Assembly (NCBI GenBank): GCA_035361955.1
Contig: DAOSDC010000003.1
Span: 36,903 to 100,902 of the forward strand
Direction: 5' to 3'
Length of the DNA: 64,000 bases
Source: UBA6120 sp035361955
GTDB taxonomy: Bacteria > Bacillota_I > Bacilli_A > RFN20 > CAG-826
Position numbers and translations under genes: made by a program. Positions 17,357 to 26,140 of this stretch are shown one piece after another. Every line of letters begins with the position of its first letter. Positions within the stretch are counted from its first letter, which is position 1. The notes under the pieces are model-generated. The model did not search any database, was not told the DNA's origin, and was given only the letters and a program-made list of their open reading frames with translations.

Positions 17357-20300
17357 TTATTTATCGTCGAAACTTTCTTCGACCATCGAGTTTTCGCTTA
17401 AGTCAACGACGACTTCGCTCGTCATCGCGCGAATCGATGAGTTGATTTTTCGTTCTTCGGCGAGCGCTTCTTTGGCGAGCGCCTCCATGTCGAGTTCCTG
17501 TTCGTTTTGATCGTACATGCGCACGTCAATCGCGAGCGATTGCAATTCCTTAGTCAATACCTTGAATGATTCGGGAATGCCCGGTCGCGGAATGTCACGT
17601 CCTTTGATGATCGCTTCATATGTCTTACGACGACCGACGCGATCGTCGGATTTAATCGTCAAAATTTCTTGCAGCGTGTGCGCGGCGCCATAAGCTTCAA
17701 GCGCCCACACTTCCATCTCACCGAACCGTTGTCCGCCGTTTTGGGCTTTGCCACCAAGCGGTTGCTGAGTTACCAGTGAGTAAGGACCTGTGGCCCGAGC
17801 GTGCAGTTTATCGTCGACCATGTGCACGAGTTTGATCATGTACATGACGCCGACGGAAATGCGTTCGTCAAACGCTTCGCCGGTGCGGCCGTCGAATAAA
17901 ATCGTCTTGCCGTCGGCTGGGACTTTGGCTTCATCCATAAGTTGTAAGATCTCGTCGTTGGAAATACCGTCGAAAACGGGTGAAGCTAACTTAAGGCCAA
18001 GCCTTTGGGCGGCTAAGCCAAGGTGGATTTCTAGAATCTGACCGATGTTCATCCGACTGGGAACGCCCAGCGGATTAAGCATGATGTCAACGGGCGTGCC
18101 ATCGGGTAAAAACGGCATGTCTTCGGCTGGTAAGATGCGCGAGATAACGCCCTTGTTACCATGACGTCCCGACATCTTGTCGCCTTCACTGATTTTGCGC
18201 TTTTGCACGATATAGACACGGACAACTTCATTGACTCCAGGCGGCAGTTCGTCGCCTTTCTTGCGTGAAAACACTTTGACGTCAAGCACGATGCCAGCGC
18301 CGCCATGTGGTACGCGAAGCGAAGAGTCTTTGCCTTCTTTTGTTTTCTCGGAGAAAATAGCGCGTAATAGTTTTTCTTCCGAGGTCGGTTCGGTTTGGCC
18401 TTTCGGCGTCACTTTGCCAACGAGAATATCGTTTTCTTTAACCTCAGCGCCAGGGACGATGATACCTCGTTCGTCAAGGAACGCTTTCGCATCCTCGTTG
18501 ATGTTGGGGACATCACGGGTAATTTCTTCGTTACCGAGTTTGGTCGCCCGACACTCGAGCGTATGTTCTTCAATGTGGATTGACGTATAAACGTCGTCTT
18601 TGACGAGCCGTTCCGACATGATGACGGCGTCTTCATAGTTGTATCCGTTCCAAGTCATGAAGGCAATCGTGACGTTTTGTCCAAGCGCGAGTTCGCCCTT
18701 GTCCATGGCCGGACCATCAGCGATGATTTGGCCTTTTTCGATGTTATCACCCGCTTTAACGATGGCGACTTGATTAATGCATGTGCCTTGGTTTGAGCGG
18801 TTGAATTTTTGAAGTCGATAAGTATGGTTGCCCTCGGCTTCAGTAATGATGATTTTACGGGAATCGACGTAACTGACAACGCCCGGTTGCTTGGCGACGA
18901 CCGCAAGTCCCGAGTCACGGGCAATCGTGTGTTCGATGCCGGTCCCGACAAACGGGGCCGAGGGACGAAGTAGCGGCAAGGCTTGCCGTTGCATGTTGGC
19001 GCCCATCAAAGCGCGCGTCGTATCATCGTTTTCCAAAAATGGAATACAAGCCGAAGCGACGGAGACGACCTGCTTGGGCGAGACGTCGGCGTAATCGACT
19101 TCGTGAATGTCGGCCATGATGTTGTCGCCATCGCGACGAGCAATAACCGTTTCATCCATGAAATAACCATCATCGTCGATGCGATCGGTCGCTTGGGCGA
19201 TAATGTAGGGCCGTTCTTGTTCAGCCGACAAATACACCGTTTCGTCTAAAACGCGACCGTTTTCCTTATCGACTTTGCGATAGGGCGTTTCAATGAAACC
19301 ATAGTGATCGACCTTAGCATAAGTCGCCAAGTTGGTAATTAAACCGATGTTTTGTCCTTCTGGCGTTTCAATCGGACAAATGCGGCCATAATGCGAATAA
19401 TGAACGTCACGAACATCGAAACTAGCCCGATCGCGCTTGATGCCGCCGGAACCTAACGCCGAGATGCGTCGTTTATTCGTCAATTCGGCCAAAGGATTCG
19501 TTTGGTCCATGAATTGTGATAGCGGATCGGTTGAGAAAAATTCCTTGATTTGCGAGGTCAGCGGTTTAATGTTGACAAGACTTTGCGGGGTCACGTTAGA
19601 AATGTCGGAAATTGACATTTTCTCGCGAATCGATTTGGCCATTTTCGACAAACCGACGCGGAATCGATTTTGAATCAATTCGCCCACGGAGTGAATACGG
19701 CGGTTGCCCAAATGATCGATGTCGTCTTTTTGTCCAAAGCCGTCCATCAGATTCATGAAACAGCTGAATGTAGCAATCATGTCGGGAATCGTGACTGTAT
19801 TCGAATCGAGGTTCAAATCAGTGCCGACGATTGGCGAAATGAGTTCTTTTTTGTCGTTGTTATAAACGCGCACGACGTTGACCTTGTTGTGAGGATCGAG
19901 GCGTTCGAACGCGGAAATCGAAATTTCATGCGCACCTTTTTCAAAGAAGCGTTCTTCGCGAAGTTGATCGACGAGCGCTTTGGTCATCAGCGTGTCTTTT
20001 TTGACGCGGACCTTTTTGTCAGAACCAACGAGGTTCTCAGCCAAAATCATGCCGATGAGTCGATTGTAGACGCCGAGTTTCTTGGCGTATTTATAACGTC
20101 CAGCGACACCGAGGTTATACCGTTTCGGATCGAAGAACTTTTGATACAGGAAACTAATGATGCCTTCTGGGGTACGCGGTTCGCCCGGTTTCATTTTGTT
20201 GAAAATTTGGACGAGGCCGTCAGTAATCGATTTTGTTTCGGCGTCTTTTTCTAGCGTATTGCGAAGCGCTTCGCGGTCGCCGAATAAATCGAGAATCATT

Positions 20301-20917
20301 TGTGGATCTTCAAGACCAATCGCTTTGAGGAAAATCGTGGCGTACATTTTCCGTTGCCGGTCAATCCGCACAGTTAAGACGTTTTTAATGTCGCTTTCGA
20401 ATTCAAGCCACGTTCCGCGCATCGGAATCAAATCGGCTTTGTGGAGCAGTTTGCCCGTTTTATCCATTGTTTCCGATAAATAGGCACCTGGAGAACGGCG
20501 AATTTGACTGACGATGACTTTTTCGACACCGTTGATAATGAAGGTGCCGGAATCGGTCATTAAGGGGAAATCGCCAAGAAACACTTCAGCGTCATTAATG
20601 ACGGAAGTTTCTTTGAAAATCAAACGTAGGGTAACGCGCAGTGGCGCGGAATAGGTCATGTCGCGTTCTTTGCATTCAAGATACGTGTAGCTGGGCTCAT
20701 CAAACCGGAAGTTCAAATATTGGAGCTCGAGGTTTTCGGCGTAGTTGTGGATTGGGAAGACGTCTTTAAGCGCTTCGTCAAGTCCTTTTTCGATTAACCA
20801 GCGATACGATTCGGTTTGCACTTCCACTAAGTTGGGAAGGGGCAAGGTGCCGCTGATTTTGCTGTAGTCGCGCCGTGAGTTAGCGAGTAGACGGTAGGTT
20901 TTGTTTGTTTTTTCCAT
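17357..20917 (-). CDS. rpoB: DNA-directed RNA polymerase subunit beta
   Basis: Second large subunit of RNA polymerase (1186 aa). The rifampicin-pocket cluster reads LSQFMDQTNPLAELTNKRRI followed by SALGSGG; the position equal to E. coli His526 is Asn481 here (codon AAT at 19477-19475). Other conserved blocks (YGRICPIETPEGQNIGLI, GDKMSGRHGNKG, the C-terminal GGQRFGEMEVWALEAYGA) are intact. It starts 24 nt after rsmC, so it is cotranscribed with the L10-L7/L12 genes through an attenuator. Confidence 0.99.
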   Translation of the reverse strand: MEKTNKTYRLLANSRRDYSKISGTLPLPNLVEVQTESYRWLIEKGLDEALKDVFPIHNYAENLELQYLNFRFDEPSYTYLECKERDMTYSAPLRVTLRLIFKETSVINDAEVFLGDFPLMTDSGTFIINGVEKVIVSQIRRSPGAYLSETMDKTGKLLHKADLIPMRGTWLEFESDIKNVLTVRIDRQRKMYATIFLKAIGLEDPQMILDLFGDREALRNTLEKDAETKSITDGLVQIFNKMKPGEPRTPEGIISFLYQKFFDPKRYNLGVAGRYKYAKKLGVYNRLIGMILAENLVGSDKKVRVKKDTLMTKALVDQLREERFFEKGAHEISISAFERLDPHNKVNVVRVYNNDKKELISPIVGTDLNLDSNTVTIPDMIATFSCFMNLMDGFGQKDDIDHLGNRRIHSVGELIQNRFRVGLSKMAKSIREKMSISDISNVTPQSLVNIKPLTSQIKEFFSTDPLSQFMDQTNPLAELTNKRRISALGSGGIKRDRASFDVRDVHYSHYGRICPIETPEGQNIGLITNLATYAKVDHYGFIETPYRKVDKENGRVLDETVYLSAEQERPYIIAQATDRIDDDGYFMDETVIARRDGDNIMADIHEVDYADVSPKQVVSVASACIPFLENDDTTRALMGANMQRQALPLLRPSAPFVGTGIEHTIARDSGLAVVAKQPGVVSYVDSRKIIITEAEGNHTYRLQKFNRSNQGTCINQVAIVKAGDNIEKGQIIADGPAMDKGELALGQNVTIAFMTWNGYNYEDAVIMSERLVKDDVYTSIHIEEHTLECRATKLGNEEITRDVPNINEDAKAFLDERGIIVPGAEVKENDILVGKVTPKGQTEPTSEEKLLRAIFSEKTKEGKDSSLRVPHGGAGIVLDVKVFSRKKGDELPPGVNEVVRVYIVQKRKISEGDKMSGRHGNKGVISRILPAEDMPFLPDGTPVDIMLNPLGVPSRMNIGQILEIHLGLAAQRLGLKLASPVFDGISNDEILQLMDEAKVPADGKTILFDGRTGEAFDERISVGVMYMIKLVHMVDDKLHARATGPYSLVTQQPLGGKAQNGGQRFGEMEVWALEAYGAAHTLQEILTIKSDDRVGRRKTYEAIIKGRDIPRPGIPESFKVLTKELQSLAIDVRMYDQNEQELDMEALAKEALAEERKINSSIRAMTSEVVVDLSENSMVEESFDDK

Positions 20918-20940
20918 AGATGCGCTCCTTTGTAATGTTG

Positions 20941-21546
20941 CTAGTCGTGAGCCTGATAGACGTGGTAGCCGCGTTTGCGAGTAACCATGGTGACGTGGCG
21001 GTAAATCGTTTTTAGATAGGCCATCGTCGAGGCGGCCCCTTGGGCCTTGCGAATGACCAGATAGAGGCTGCCGCCGCTATTAAGGTGTCGCTTGGCTTCC
21101 AAATAGAAGCCGTAGATGACGCTTTTTCCAGCGCGGATTGGGGGATTGGTGACGATCGAGTTAAACATCGTTTCGATTGCTTGGAAACCATCGCTTTCGA
21201 TGATGGTCGTCCGCTTTTGAAGCCGATGCTTGGTGACGTTTGCCCTAGCGAGTGCGAGTGCCCGCGCGTTAATGTCGGCGAGCGTTACGTGCGCGTTAGG
21301 CTGATAAAGCGCCAGCAAGATCCCGACGGGACCCCAGCCGCATCCGAGATCGAGCACGCTATTTCCGAGCTCGCGCTCGGATAGCGTTTCGATTAAGATC
21401 CGACTTCCTTCATCGAGGTGGTTTTTGGAAAACACGCCTCGATCGGTGATGAAGGTGAACGCCTGTCCGCGCATTTCAATCGCGATTTCATGCGGTTTGC
21501 TCGGTAAATCGGCATCATTTTCGAAATAATGACCCAAACGCGTCAC
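20941..21546 (-). CDS. rsmC: 16S rRNA guanine N2-methyltransferase, RsmC-like (YbxB)
   Basis: Class I SAM-dependent methyltransferase (201 aa). SAM loop DLGCGWG at 66-72, acidic residue after beta-2 (LADIN, 89-93) and the NPP target-base motif at 134-136 all fit the RsmC/RlmG type acting on a guanine N2. Short single-domain form, as the Bacillus YbxB found at this same spot between rplL and rpoB. The exact rRNA target is inferred from family and context. Preceded by a transcription attenuator and a good AGGAGG site. Confidence 0.85.
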   Translation of the reverse strand: MTRLGHYFENDADLPSKPHEIAIEMRGQAFTFITDRGVFSKNHLDEGSRILIETLSERELGNSVLDLGCGWGPVGILLALYQPNAHVTLADINARALALARANVTKHRLQKRTTIIESDGFQAIETMFNSIVTNPPIRAGKSVIYGFYLEAKRHLNSGGSLYLVIRKAQGAASTMAYLKTIYRHVTMVTRKRGYHVYQAHD

Positions 21547-21562
21547 CTCCTAATAAAAGCCC

Positions 21563-21588
21563 AAAAACCCGCCATATAGACAGGTTTT
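21563..21588 (-). terminator. Attenuator between rplL and rsmC-rpoB
   Basis: Minus strand AAAACCTGTC-TATAT-GGCGGGTTTT forms a 10-bp stem containing two G-U pairs, followed by five T. It starts 24 nt after the rplL stop. A partial terminator here would give more L7/L12 than RNA polymerase subunits, as known for other rplL-rpoB junctions. Confidence 0.7.
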
Positions 21589-21612
21589 GGTTAAGGTATC
21601 GATTAAGCTTGG

Positions 21613-21993
21613 TTATTTAATCTCAACTTCGGCTCCGGCCGCGACAAGAGCTTTCTTGTGTTCTTCGGCTTCAACGGGCGAAATTTTTTCTTTAATGGCG
21701 ACAGGGGCTCCGTCGACAAGTTTCTTCGCATCCATGAGTCCGAGGCCGGTAATCGCTTGGACCGCCTTGATGACGGCGACTTTCGATTGTCCGACGGCTT
21801 TTAGGAACAGCGAGACATCGACTGGTCCCTTCGGGGCGGATTCTTCTTCTTCAACGGCCGGTCCGGCAACGGCGACTGGGGCCGCGGCGGTGACACCGAA
21901 TTCCGTTTCGACTGCTTTGACTAAGTCATTGAGTTCGAGTAAGGTCATTTCCTTAAGCGAGGCAATGATTTCTTGGATTGTTAATTTTGCCAT
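21613..21993 (-). CDS. rplL: 50S ribosomal protein L7/L12
   Basis: Stalk protein that recruits translational GTPases (126 aa). N-terminal dimer domain, Ala/Pro-rich hinge at about 35-50 (AAAPVAVAGPAVEEEE) and C-terminal globular domain with GLGLMDAKKLVDGAP. Follows rplJ by 13 nt, with which it is coregulated by the L10 leader. Confidence 0.97.
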   Translation of the reverse strand: MAKLTIQEIIASLKEMTLLELNDLVKAVETEFGVTAAAPVAVAGPAVEEEESAPKGPVDVSLFLKAVGQSKVAVIKAVQAITGLGLMDAKKLVDGAPVAIKEKISPVEAEEHKKALVAAGAEVEIK

Positions 21994-22006
21994 GATGTGT
22001 TTCCTC

Positions 22007-22507
22007 CTAATTGGCTGGTGATTGTTTGGTGTCGACGACGGCCTGCACGGTCGCGGCGAACGAGCGAATGGGTGACTGGATACAAGACAGGAACATCGAC
22101 ACTAAGCCGAGTTTGCCTGGCAGGTTGGCAACGTTTTTGATACCATCAGCGTCTAAGACGCGACCTTCAATGACGCCGCCCTTGACTTGCAGAATGCCGT
22201 TTCTGCGCGCGAACTTAACGATGGCTTTCGAACCTTCGATCGGATCGGGGCAAAATACGAACGCGTTGGGACCGCTTAAGTGGGCTTCGAATCCTTGATA
22301 GTTAAGCGCATCGGATGCGCGACGGACCATCGAGTTCTTGTAGACGCCCATTTTTGCGTTTAAACCGCGTAGCGTGCGACGCAGCGTGCTGATGTCGGCG
22401 ACGCTCATGCCGCGGTATTCGACCACGACGATAGCATTCGCTTCCTTGGCCAGCGCGATCACTTCATCGACGACGGCTTCTTTTTGCTTCAAGATAGCTT
22501 GATTCAC
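22007..22507 (-). CDS. rplJ: 50S ribosomal protein L10
   Basis: Stalk base protein that anchors the L7/L12 dimers (166 aa). The N-terminal segment KEAVVDEVIALAKEANAIVV and the YKNSMVRRA motif are typical. Start codon is GTG at 22507 with AGGAGGTG seven bases upstream. Expected to bind its own mRNA leader (22508-22650) and repress the rplJ-rplL pair. Confidence 0.97.
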   Translation of the reverse strand: MNQAILKQKEAVVDEVIALAKEANAIVVVEYRGMSVADISTLRRTLRGLNAKMGVYKNSMVRRASDALNYQGFEAHLSGPNAFVFCPDPIEGSKAIVKFARRNGILQVKGGVIEGRVLDADGIKNVANLPGKLGLVSMFLSCIQSPIRSFAATVQAVVDTKQSPAN

Positions 22508-22650
22508 TATTTACACCTCCTGTTGTGATTTTTATTGAGGCTTCAATATCCAATTAGTAATGCCACACAAGTGGCCCTAGTTTCATGGAGACGGGATTCA
22601 TTACCTCGGCAACATGATTAAGCTTGCGCCGTTGCTGTCTTTGGCATATT
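22508..22650 (-). ncRNA. L10 ribosomal protein leader
   Basis: The minus strand upstream of rplJ contains CCAAAGACAGCAACGG and, after a loop with CTTAAT, ATGTTGCCGAGGT. This pair matches the conserved kink-turn core of the L10 leader (AGACAGCAGG ... UUAAU ... CCUGCCGAGGU), with matching CAAC/GTTG arms in place of AGG/CCU. A second hairpin GCCAC-TTGT-GTGGC (22561-22574) lies nearer the start codon. Known function of the family: binding of the L10(L12)4 complex to limit stalk protein synthesis. Confidence 0.85.
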
Positions 22651-22671
22651 GAATGCGATCAAACGAATTAA

Positions 22672-23355
22672 TTAGCGACCGTTGAACGTGACTTTGATAG
22701 CCGGACCCATGGTCGTGTGGATGACGGCATTACGGATGAAGGCGCCTTTGACCGCGGATGGCCGGGCCTTGATAATCGTATTGGTGAGTGCTTTAAGGTT
22801 GTCGATGATCTTTTGGTCATCGAAACTGACGCGGGCGACAGATACGTGCATGTTGCCTTCCTTGTCGAGACGATACTCGACTTTGCCTGCTTTGATTTCG
22901 GCAATCGCCTTGGCGATGTCGACGGCGACGGTGCCCGTCTTTGGATTTGGCATCAAGCCTTTCGGACCTAAGACACGACCCATTTTGCCAAGTTCACCCA
23001 TCATGTCAGGTGTGGCCACGATGACGTCGAAGTCGAACCAGTTTTCTTTTTGGATCTTTTCGAGCAGTTCTTTGCCACCGGCGAATTCGGCGCCAGCCGC
23101 TTTAGCTTCTTCGACTTTTTGGGTGATGGCTAATACGCGCTTGGTTTTGCCGTTGCCATGGGGAAGCACCATCGTGCCCCGGATTTGTTGGTCGGCTTTT
23201 TTGGGATCGACGTTGAGATTGAGCGATAAGTCAATCGTCGCGTCGAATTTGGTAATGTTTGTTTGTTTGACGAGGGGAATCGCCTCTTCAAACGTGTAAA
23301 GTTTGTTTTTATCGATCAGCGCGAGTGCCGCCTGATACTTTTTGCCATGTTTCAT
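22672..23355 (-). CDS. rplA: 50S ribosomal protein L1
   Basis: L1 stalk protein (227 aa, full length). Shows MKHGKKYQAA at the start, LPHGNGKTKRVLA in the first domain and the signature GLMPNPKTGTV in the second. Separated from rplK by 50 nt and cotranscribed with it. L1 commonly represses its own operon at the mRNA level. Confidence 0.98.
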   Translation of the reverse strand: MKHGKKYQAALALIDKNKLYTFEEAIPLVKQTNITKFDATIDLSLNLNVDPKKADQQIRGTMVLPHGNGKTKRVLAITQKVEEAKAAGAEFAGGKELLEKIQKENWFDFDVIVATPDMMGELGKMGRVLGPKGLMPNPKTGTVAVDIAKAIAEIKAGKVEYRLDKEGNMHVSVARVSFDDQKIIDNLKALTNTIIKARPSAVKGAFIRNAVIHTTMGPAIKVTFNGR

Positions 23356-23405
23356 ATGCTGTTTCCTTTCTGGTGGTGATGACGGGATGGTTCCCTCCCA
23401 CGCGA

Positions 23406-23819
23406 CTAGTCTTCGACCTTAATGCCCATGTTACGCGCCGAGCCCTCGATGATTTTCATCGCGTCCTCGATGTCGTAGCAGTTAAGATCGACCATTTTGT
23501 ATTCGGCGATTTTGCGCAGCGCCGCTGTGGTGATCGTGCCAACTTTAGCGTTCTTGCGATTGCCAGCGCCCTTTTCGATGTTGGCGGCCTTTCTCAAAAG
23601 ACCGGCGACAGGCGCCGTTTTGATGACAAAATCAAATGATTTGTCTTCATAGGCTGTGATGATGACGGGGACGACTTCACCGCGACGATCGGCGGTTTTG
23701 GCGTTGAAATCCGTACAAAACTTTGGCATGACGATACCCGCAGATGCGAGTTTTGGACCTGGTTTGGCTTCGCCGCCAGGCAATTCCATTTTAACGACTT
23801 TGGCGATTCTTTTACTCAC
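23406..23819 (-). CDS. rplK: 50S ribosomal protein L11
   Basis: Component of the GTPase-associated centre (137 aa). The frame remains open to 23828, but the start chosen is GTG at 23819 because AGGAGGTG lies six bases upstream of it and would overlap the earlier codon; the protein then begins SKRIAKVVKMELPGGEAKPGP, as usual. Conserved KFCTDFNAKT and the C-terminal GSARNMGIKV are present. Confidence 0.96.
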   Translation of the reverse strand: MSKRIAKVVKMELPGGEAKPGPKLASAGIVMPKFCTDFNAKTADRRGEVVPVIITAYEDKSFDFVIKTAPVAGLLRKAANIEKGAGNRKNAKVGTITTAALRKIAEYKMVDLNCYDIEDAMKIIEGSARNMGIKVED

Positions 23820-23833
23820 GTGACACACCTCCT

Positions 23834-23930
23834 AAATTATGTGTTGAGTCCGTGCTGTGGTCAGAGGACGAATCACATCCTTCCACGCAACGCATGGGCG
23901 ATTTTCTATAACAAGAATAAAACCTATGCG
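23834..23930 (-). other. rplK-rplA 5' leader with long stem
   Basis: Leader between the rplK promoter and start. Near the predicted transcript start, AACGCATAGG pairs with CCCATGCGTT (10 bp with one G-U) enclosing about 23 nt; further on GGATG-TGATT-CGTCC can form a 5-bp hairpin. This could be an L1 or L11 autoregulatory site, but no consensus was matched. Confidence 0.4.
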
Positions 23931-23936
23931 TTAAGT

Positions 23937-23964
23937 ATTATACTATGTATATTTTTCAAGGCAA
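23937..23964 (-). promoter_or_regulatory. rplK operon promoter
   Basis: Minus-strand TTGCCT (23964-23959), 16-nt spacer, consensus TATAAT (23942-23937). Placed about 120 nt upstream of rplK and divergent to the ktrB promoter, which starts 64 bp away. Confidence 0.75.
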
Positions 23965-24027
23965 GGATTTTCTATCCTAAGATTGCACAAACATTCATAT
24001 TTCGACTTTTGCGACCATAAATTAACA

Positions 24028-24056
24028 TAGACAACTTACTAATGAAGTAATATAAT
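24028..24056 (+). promoter_or_regulatory. ktrBA promoter with inverted repeat in spacer
   Basis: TAGACA (24028-24033), 17-nt spacer, TATAAT (24051-24056). Inside the spacer TTACT-AATGA-AGTAA (24036-24050) is a perfect 5-bp inverted repeat abutting the -10 box, a position where a repressor could act. The leader is only about 25 nt, too short for a riboswitch. Confidence 0.7.
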
Positions 24057-24088
24057 CGTGTCGTAGTTTCGAAAGTTCGAGGTTACCT

Positions 24089-25432
24089 TTGATTAGAAAA
24101 TTAAAATTATCTCCATATTTACTTGTGTTTCTTAGTTTCGTCGGCTTGATTTTTCTAGGAACCTTTTTGTTTACGCTTCCCATTTCTAACGGCGACGGTC
24201 GCTGGGGTAATTTCGTCGATTCACTATTTTTATCGGCATCCGCCGTGTGCGTCACCGGACTTTCGCCATTTGTAAGCGTCGTCGATCAATTATCGCGATT
24301 TGGTGAAATCATCTTGATGGTGCTCATTTCAATTGGCGGGCTTGGTTTCATCACCGTTTTCACTTTCATCGTCACCTTGTCGGGACGTCGCATCGGCATC
24401 ATCGATCGCTACATAATCAAGGAAGCGCTTAATTTGTCTTCGATGAAAGGCGTCATTAACTTCGTCCGCAAAGTCATATTCATCACTCTTATCATCGAAG
24501 CTCTTGGCGTGATTCCATTCATGTTCGTGATGGTACCCCGCTTTGGCTTTTGGGAAGGGTTGTTCCAATCGGCATTCTTATCGATATCGGCGTTTAATAA
24601 TGCCGGATTCGATTTGCTCGGTTCGACGAGCCTTCAAGCATATTCATCTAACATTTTAGTCAACATCACCAGCATCGTTTTAATCATCTCCGGCGGACTT
24701 GGATTCCTCGTTTGGGTCGACTTATTGTCACGACGGCCATTACGCACTTGGAGCGCCTATACCAAAGTCGTCTTGACGATGACGGCGATTCTAATTCCAT
24801 TCGGGGCCATCGCCTTGTTCCTGACTGAACTTAATCACACGACCAGCATCACGGTGGTTGAAGCCATCTTTCAAAGCGTATCATCACGTACCGCCGGACT
24901 TTCGACCGTTGACATGAACACGATTTCTTTATCTGGACGTCTCTTTTTGATGATTTTGATGTTCATTGGCGCCAACCCGATTTCCACCGGTGGCGGCATC
25001 AAGACAACGACGACTTTCATCATCGCTTTGGCCATCATTTCTTACATTCGAGGTAAAAAGGTTCACGCCTTCAAACGCTCATTTTCGAACACGACCGTCA
25101 TTAAGGCGATGTCATTGACTTTCATCGCCGCCATCATCGTATTTAGCGCCATCGTCGCCATCAATCATTTGGAAGACGCCAATCCACTTTACGCGCCAGG
25201 TTCTTATGATGCTTCGGCGTTTATGTTTGAAGCTTTTTCAGCCTTCGGAACCGTCGGTTTCTCGCAAGGGGTGACGCCACTATTGACCGATGGTAGTAAA
25301 ATTATATTGGCCCTATTAATGCTATTGGGTCGTACCGGTCCGATGACAATGTTTGCCATCGTGTCCGAGTCGATGAATAAAGCCGATCAGACGCACTTCG
25401 ACTATATCGAAGCGACGATCCCGATTGGGTAA
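24089..25432 (+). CDS. ktrB: Potassium uptake protein, KtrB/TrkH family channel subunit
   Basis: Membrane subunit of a K+ uptake system (447 aa, typical for KtrB). Four pseudo-repeated pore loops each keep a filter glycine: VCVTGLS (53-59), FNNAGFD, SSRTAGLS and FGTVGFS; LLGRTGPMT is the C-terminal family mark. Starts at TTG 24089 with GAGG upstream. Followed by the regulatory ktrA subunit after 12 nt. The gene pair is on the plus strand, divergent from the ribosomal cluster. Confidence 0.93.
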   Translation: MIRKLKLSPYLLVFLSFVGLIFLGTFLFTLPISNGDGRWGNFVDSLFLSASAVCVTGLSPFVSVVDQLSRFGEIILMVLISIGGLGFITVFTFIVTLSGRRIGIIDRYIIKEALNLSSMKGVINFVRKVIFITLIIEALGVIPFMFVMVPRFGFWEGLFQSAFLSISAFNNAGFDLLGSTSLQAYSSNILVNITSIVLIISGGLGFLVWVDLLSRRPLRTWSAYTKVVLTMTAILIPFGAIALFLTELNHTTSITVVEAIFQSVSSRTAGLSTVDMNTISLSGRLFLMILMFIGANPISTGGGIKTTTTFIIALAIISYIRGKKVHAFKRSFSNTTVIKAMSLTFIAAIIVFSAIVAINHLEDANPLYAPGSYDASAFMFEAFSAFGTVGFSQGVTPLLTDGSKIILALLMLLGRTGPMTMFAIVSESMNKADQTHFDYIEATIPIG

Positions 25433-25444
25433 AGGAGTAATTTC

Positions 25445-26110
25445 ATGAGTAAGAAATCATTTGCAGTGATTGGGTTGGGCCAATTTGGCCTCGCCATCAC
25501 GATGGAACTAGCGGGTATTGGGGCCGATGTCATTGCCATTGACCGCGAAGAAGAAAGCGTTCGCAAAGCGGCAATTCACGTTCCGACGGCATTTGTTGCC
25601 GATGCCACTAATGAAAAGGCACTGCGCGAACTCGACGTCCATCACGTGACCCACGCCATCGTCGCCTATGGCGACAACATTCAAGCTTCGATCTTGACAA
25701 CCGTCATCTTGTCGAACATGAACATCCCGCACATCGTCGTGCGCGTCGATGATGATTATTATGTACCGATTATCAAAAAACTCGGAGCGACCGAAATCAT
25801 CATGCCGCAACGGTTGGCCGGCATCGGTTTGGCAAATCGGCTTGATGATGAAGACTTCCTTGATTATTATTCGCTCAGCGATAACTTCTCGGTCGTCAAA
25901 ATCACGGTCGGGCATAAATTCAAATCGCAGTCAATCGTTGAAATCGATCCGCGCAATAAATACAACGTCAACTTGATCTTGTTGACCAAGAAAAAAGAGA
26001 CCAAGATTCCGCATGCTTCGGACCTAATCGAATCCGGTGATATTGTATTCGTGGTTGGCAAACGACGCGAACTACGCGAGTTCGGCGATTTCCTCCAAGG
26101 CGAAGAATAA
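25445..26110 (+). CDS. ktrA: Potassium uptake protein, KtrA/TrkA family regulatory subunit
   Basis: Cytoplasmic RCK protein that gates KtrB in response to nucleotides (221 aa). RCK_N Rossmann fold with GLGQFG at 10-15 and the ribose-binding acid Asp33 after beta-2; RCK_C occupies about 140-221, where KtrA proteins bind c-di-AMP in some Firmicutes. AAAGGAG precedes the ATG. Ends just before a bidirectional terminator shared with nusG. Confidence 0.93.
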   Translation: MSKKSFAVIGLGQFGLAITMELAGIGADVIAIDREEESVRKAAIHVPTAFVADATNEKALRELDVHHVTHAIVAYGDNIQASILTTVILSNMNIPHIVVRVDDDYYVPIIKKLGATEIIMPQRLAGIGLANRLDDEDFLDYYSLSDNFSVVKITVGHKFKSQSIVEIDPRNKYNVNLILLTKKKETKIPHASDLIESGDIVFVVGKRRELREFGDFLQGEE

Positions 26111-26113
26111 AAC

Positions 26114-26139
26114 AAAAGGCCGATTGCTCGGCCTTTTTT
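26114..26139. terminator. Bidirectional terminator between ktrA and nusG
   Basis: AAAAGGCCGA-TTGC-TCGGCCTTTT, a perfect 10-bp stem with a T run on both strands (TTTTTT on plus, TTTTGTTTT on minus). It lies 3 nt after the ktrA stop and abuts the nusG stop, serving both convergent genes. Confidence 0.92.
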
Positions 26140-26140
26140 A

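Noticed and set aside
19670..20254. 194-codon open frame on the plus strand
   Set aside because: It is entirely antisense to rpoB in a region of high protein conservation, has no ribosome site, and its product resembles nothing.
22682..23299. 205-codon plus-strand frame
   Set aside because: Antisense shadow of rplA; long only because of the codon pattern of the real gene.
23965..24088. c-di-AMP (ydaO) riboswitch for ktrBA
   Set aside because: The promoter lies only about 33 nt before the start codon, so the transcript leader cannot hold the aptamer.
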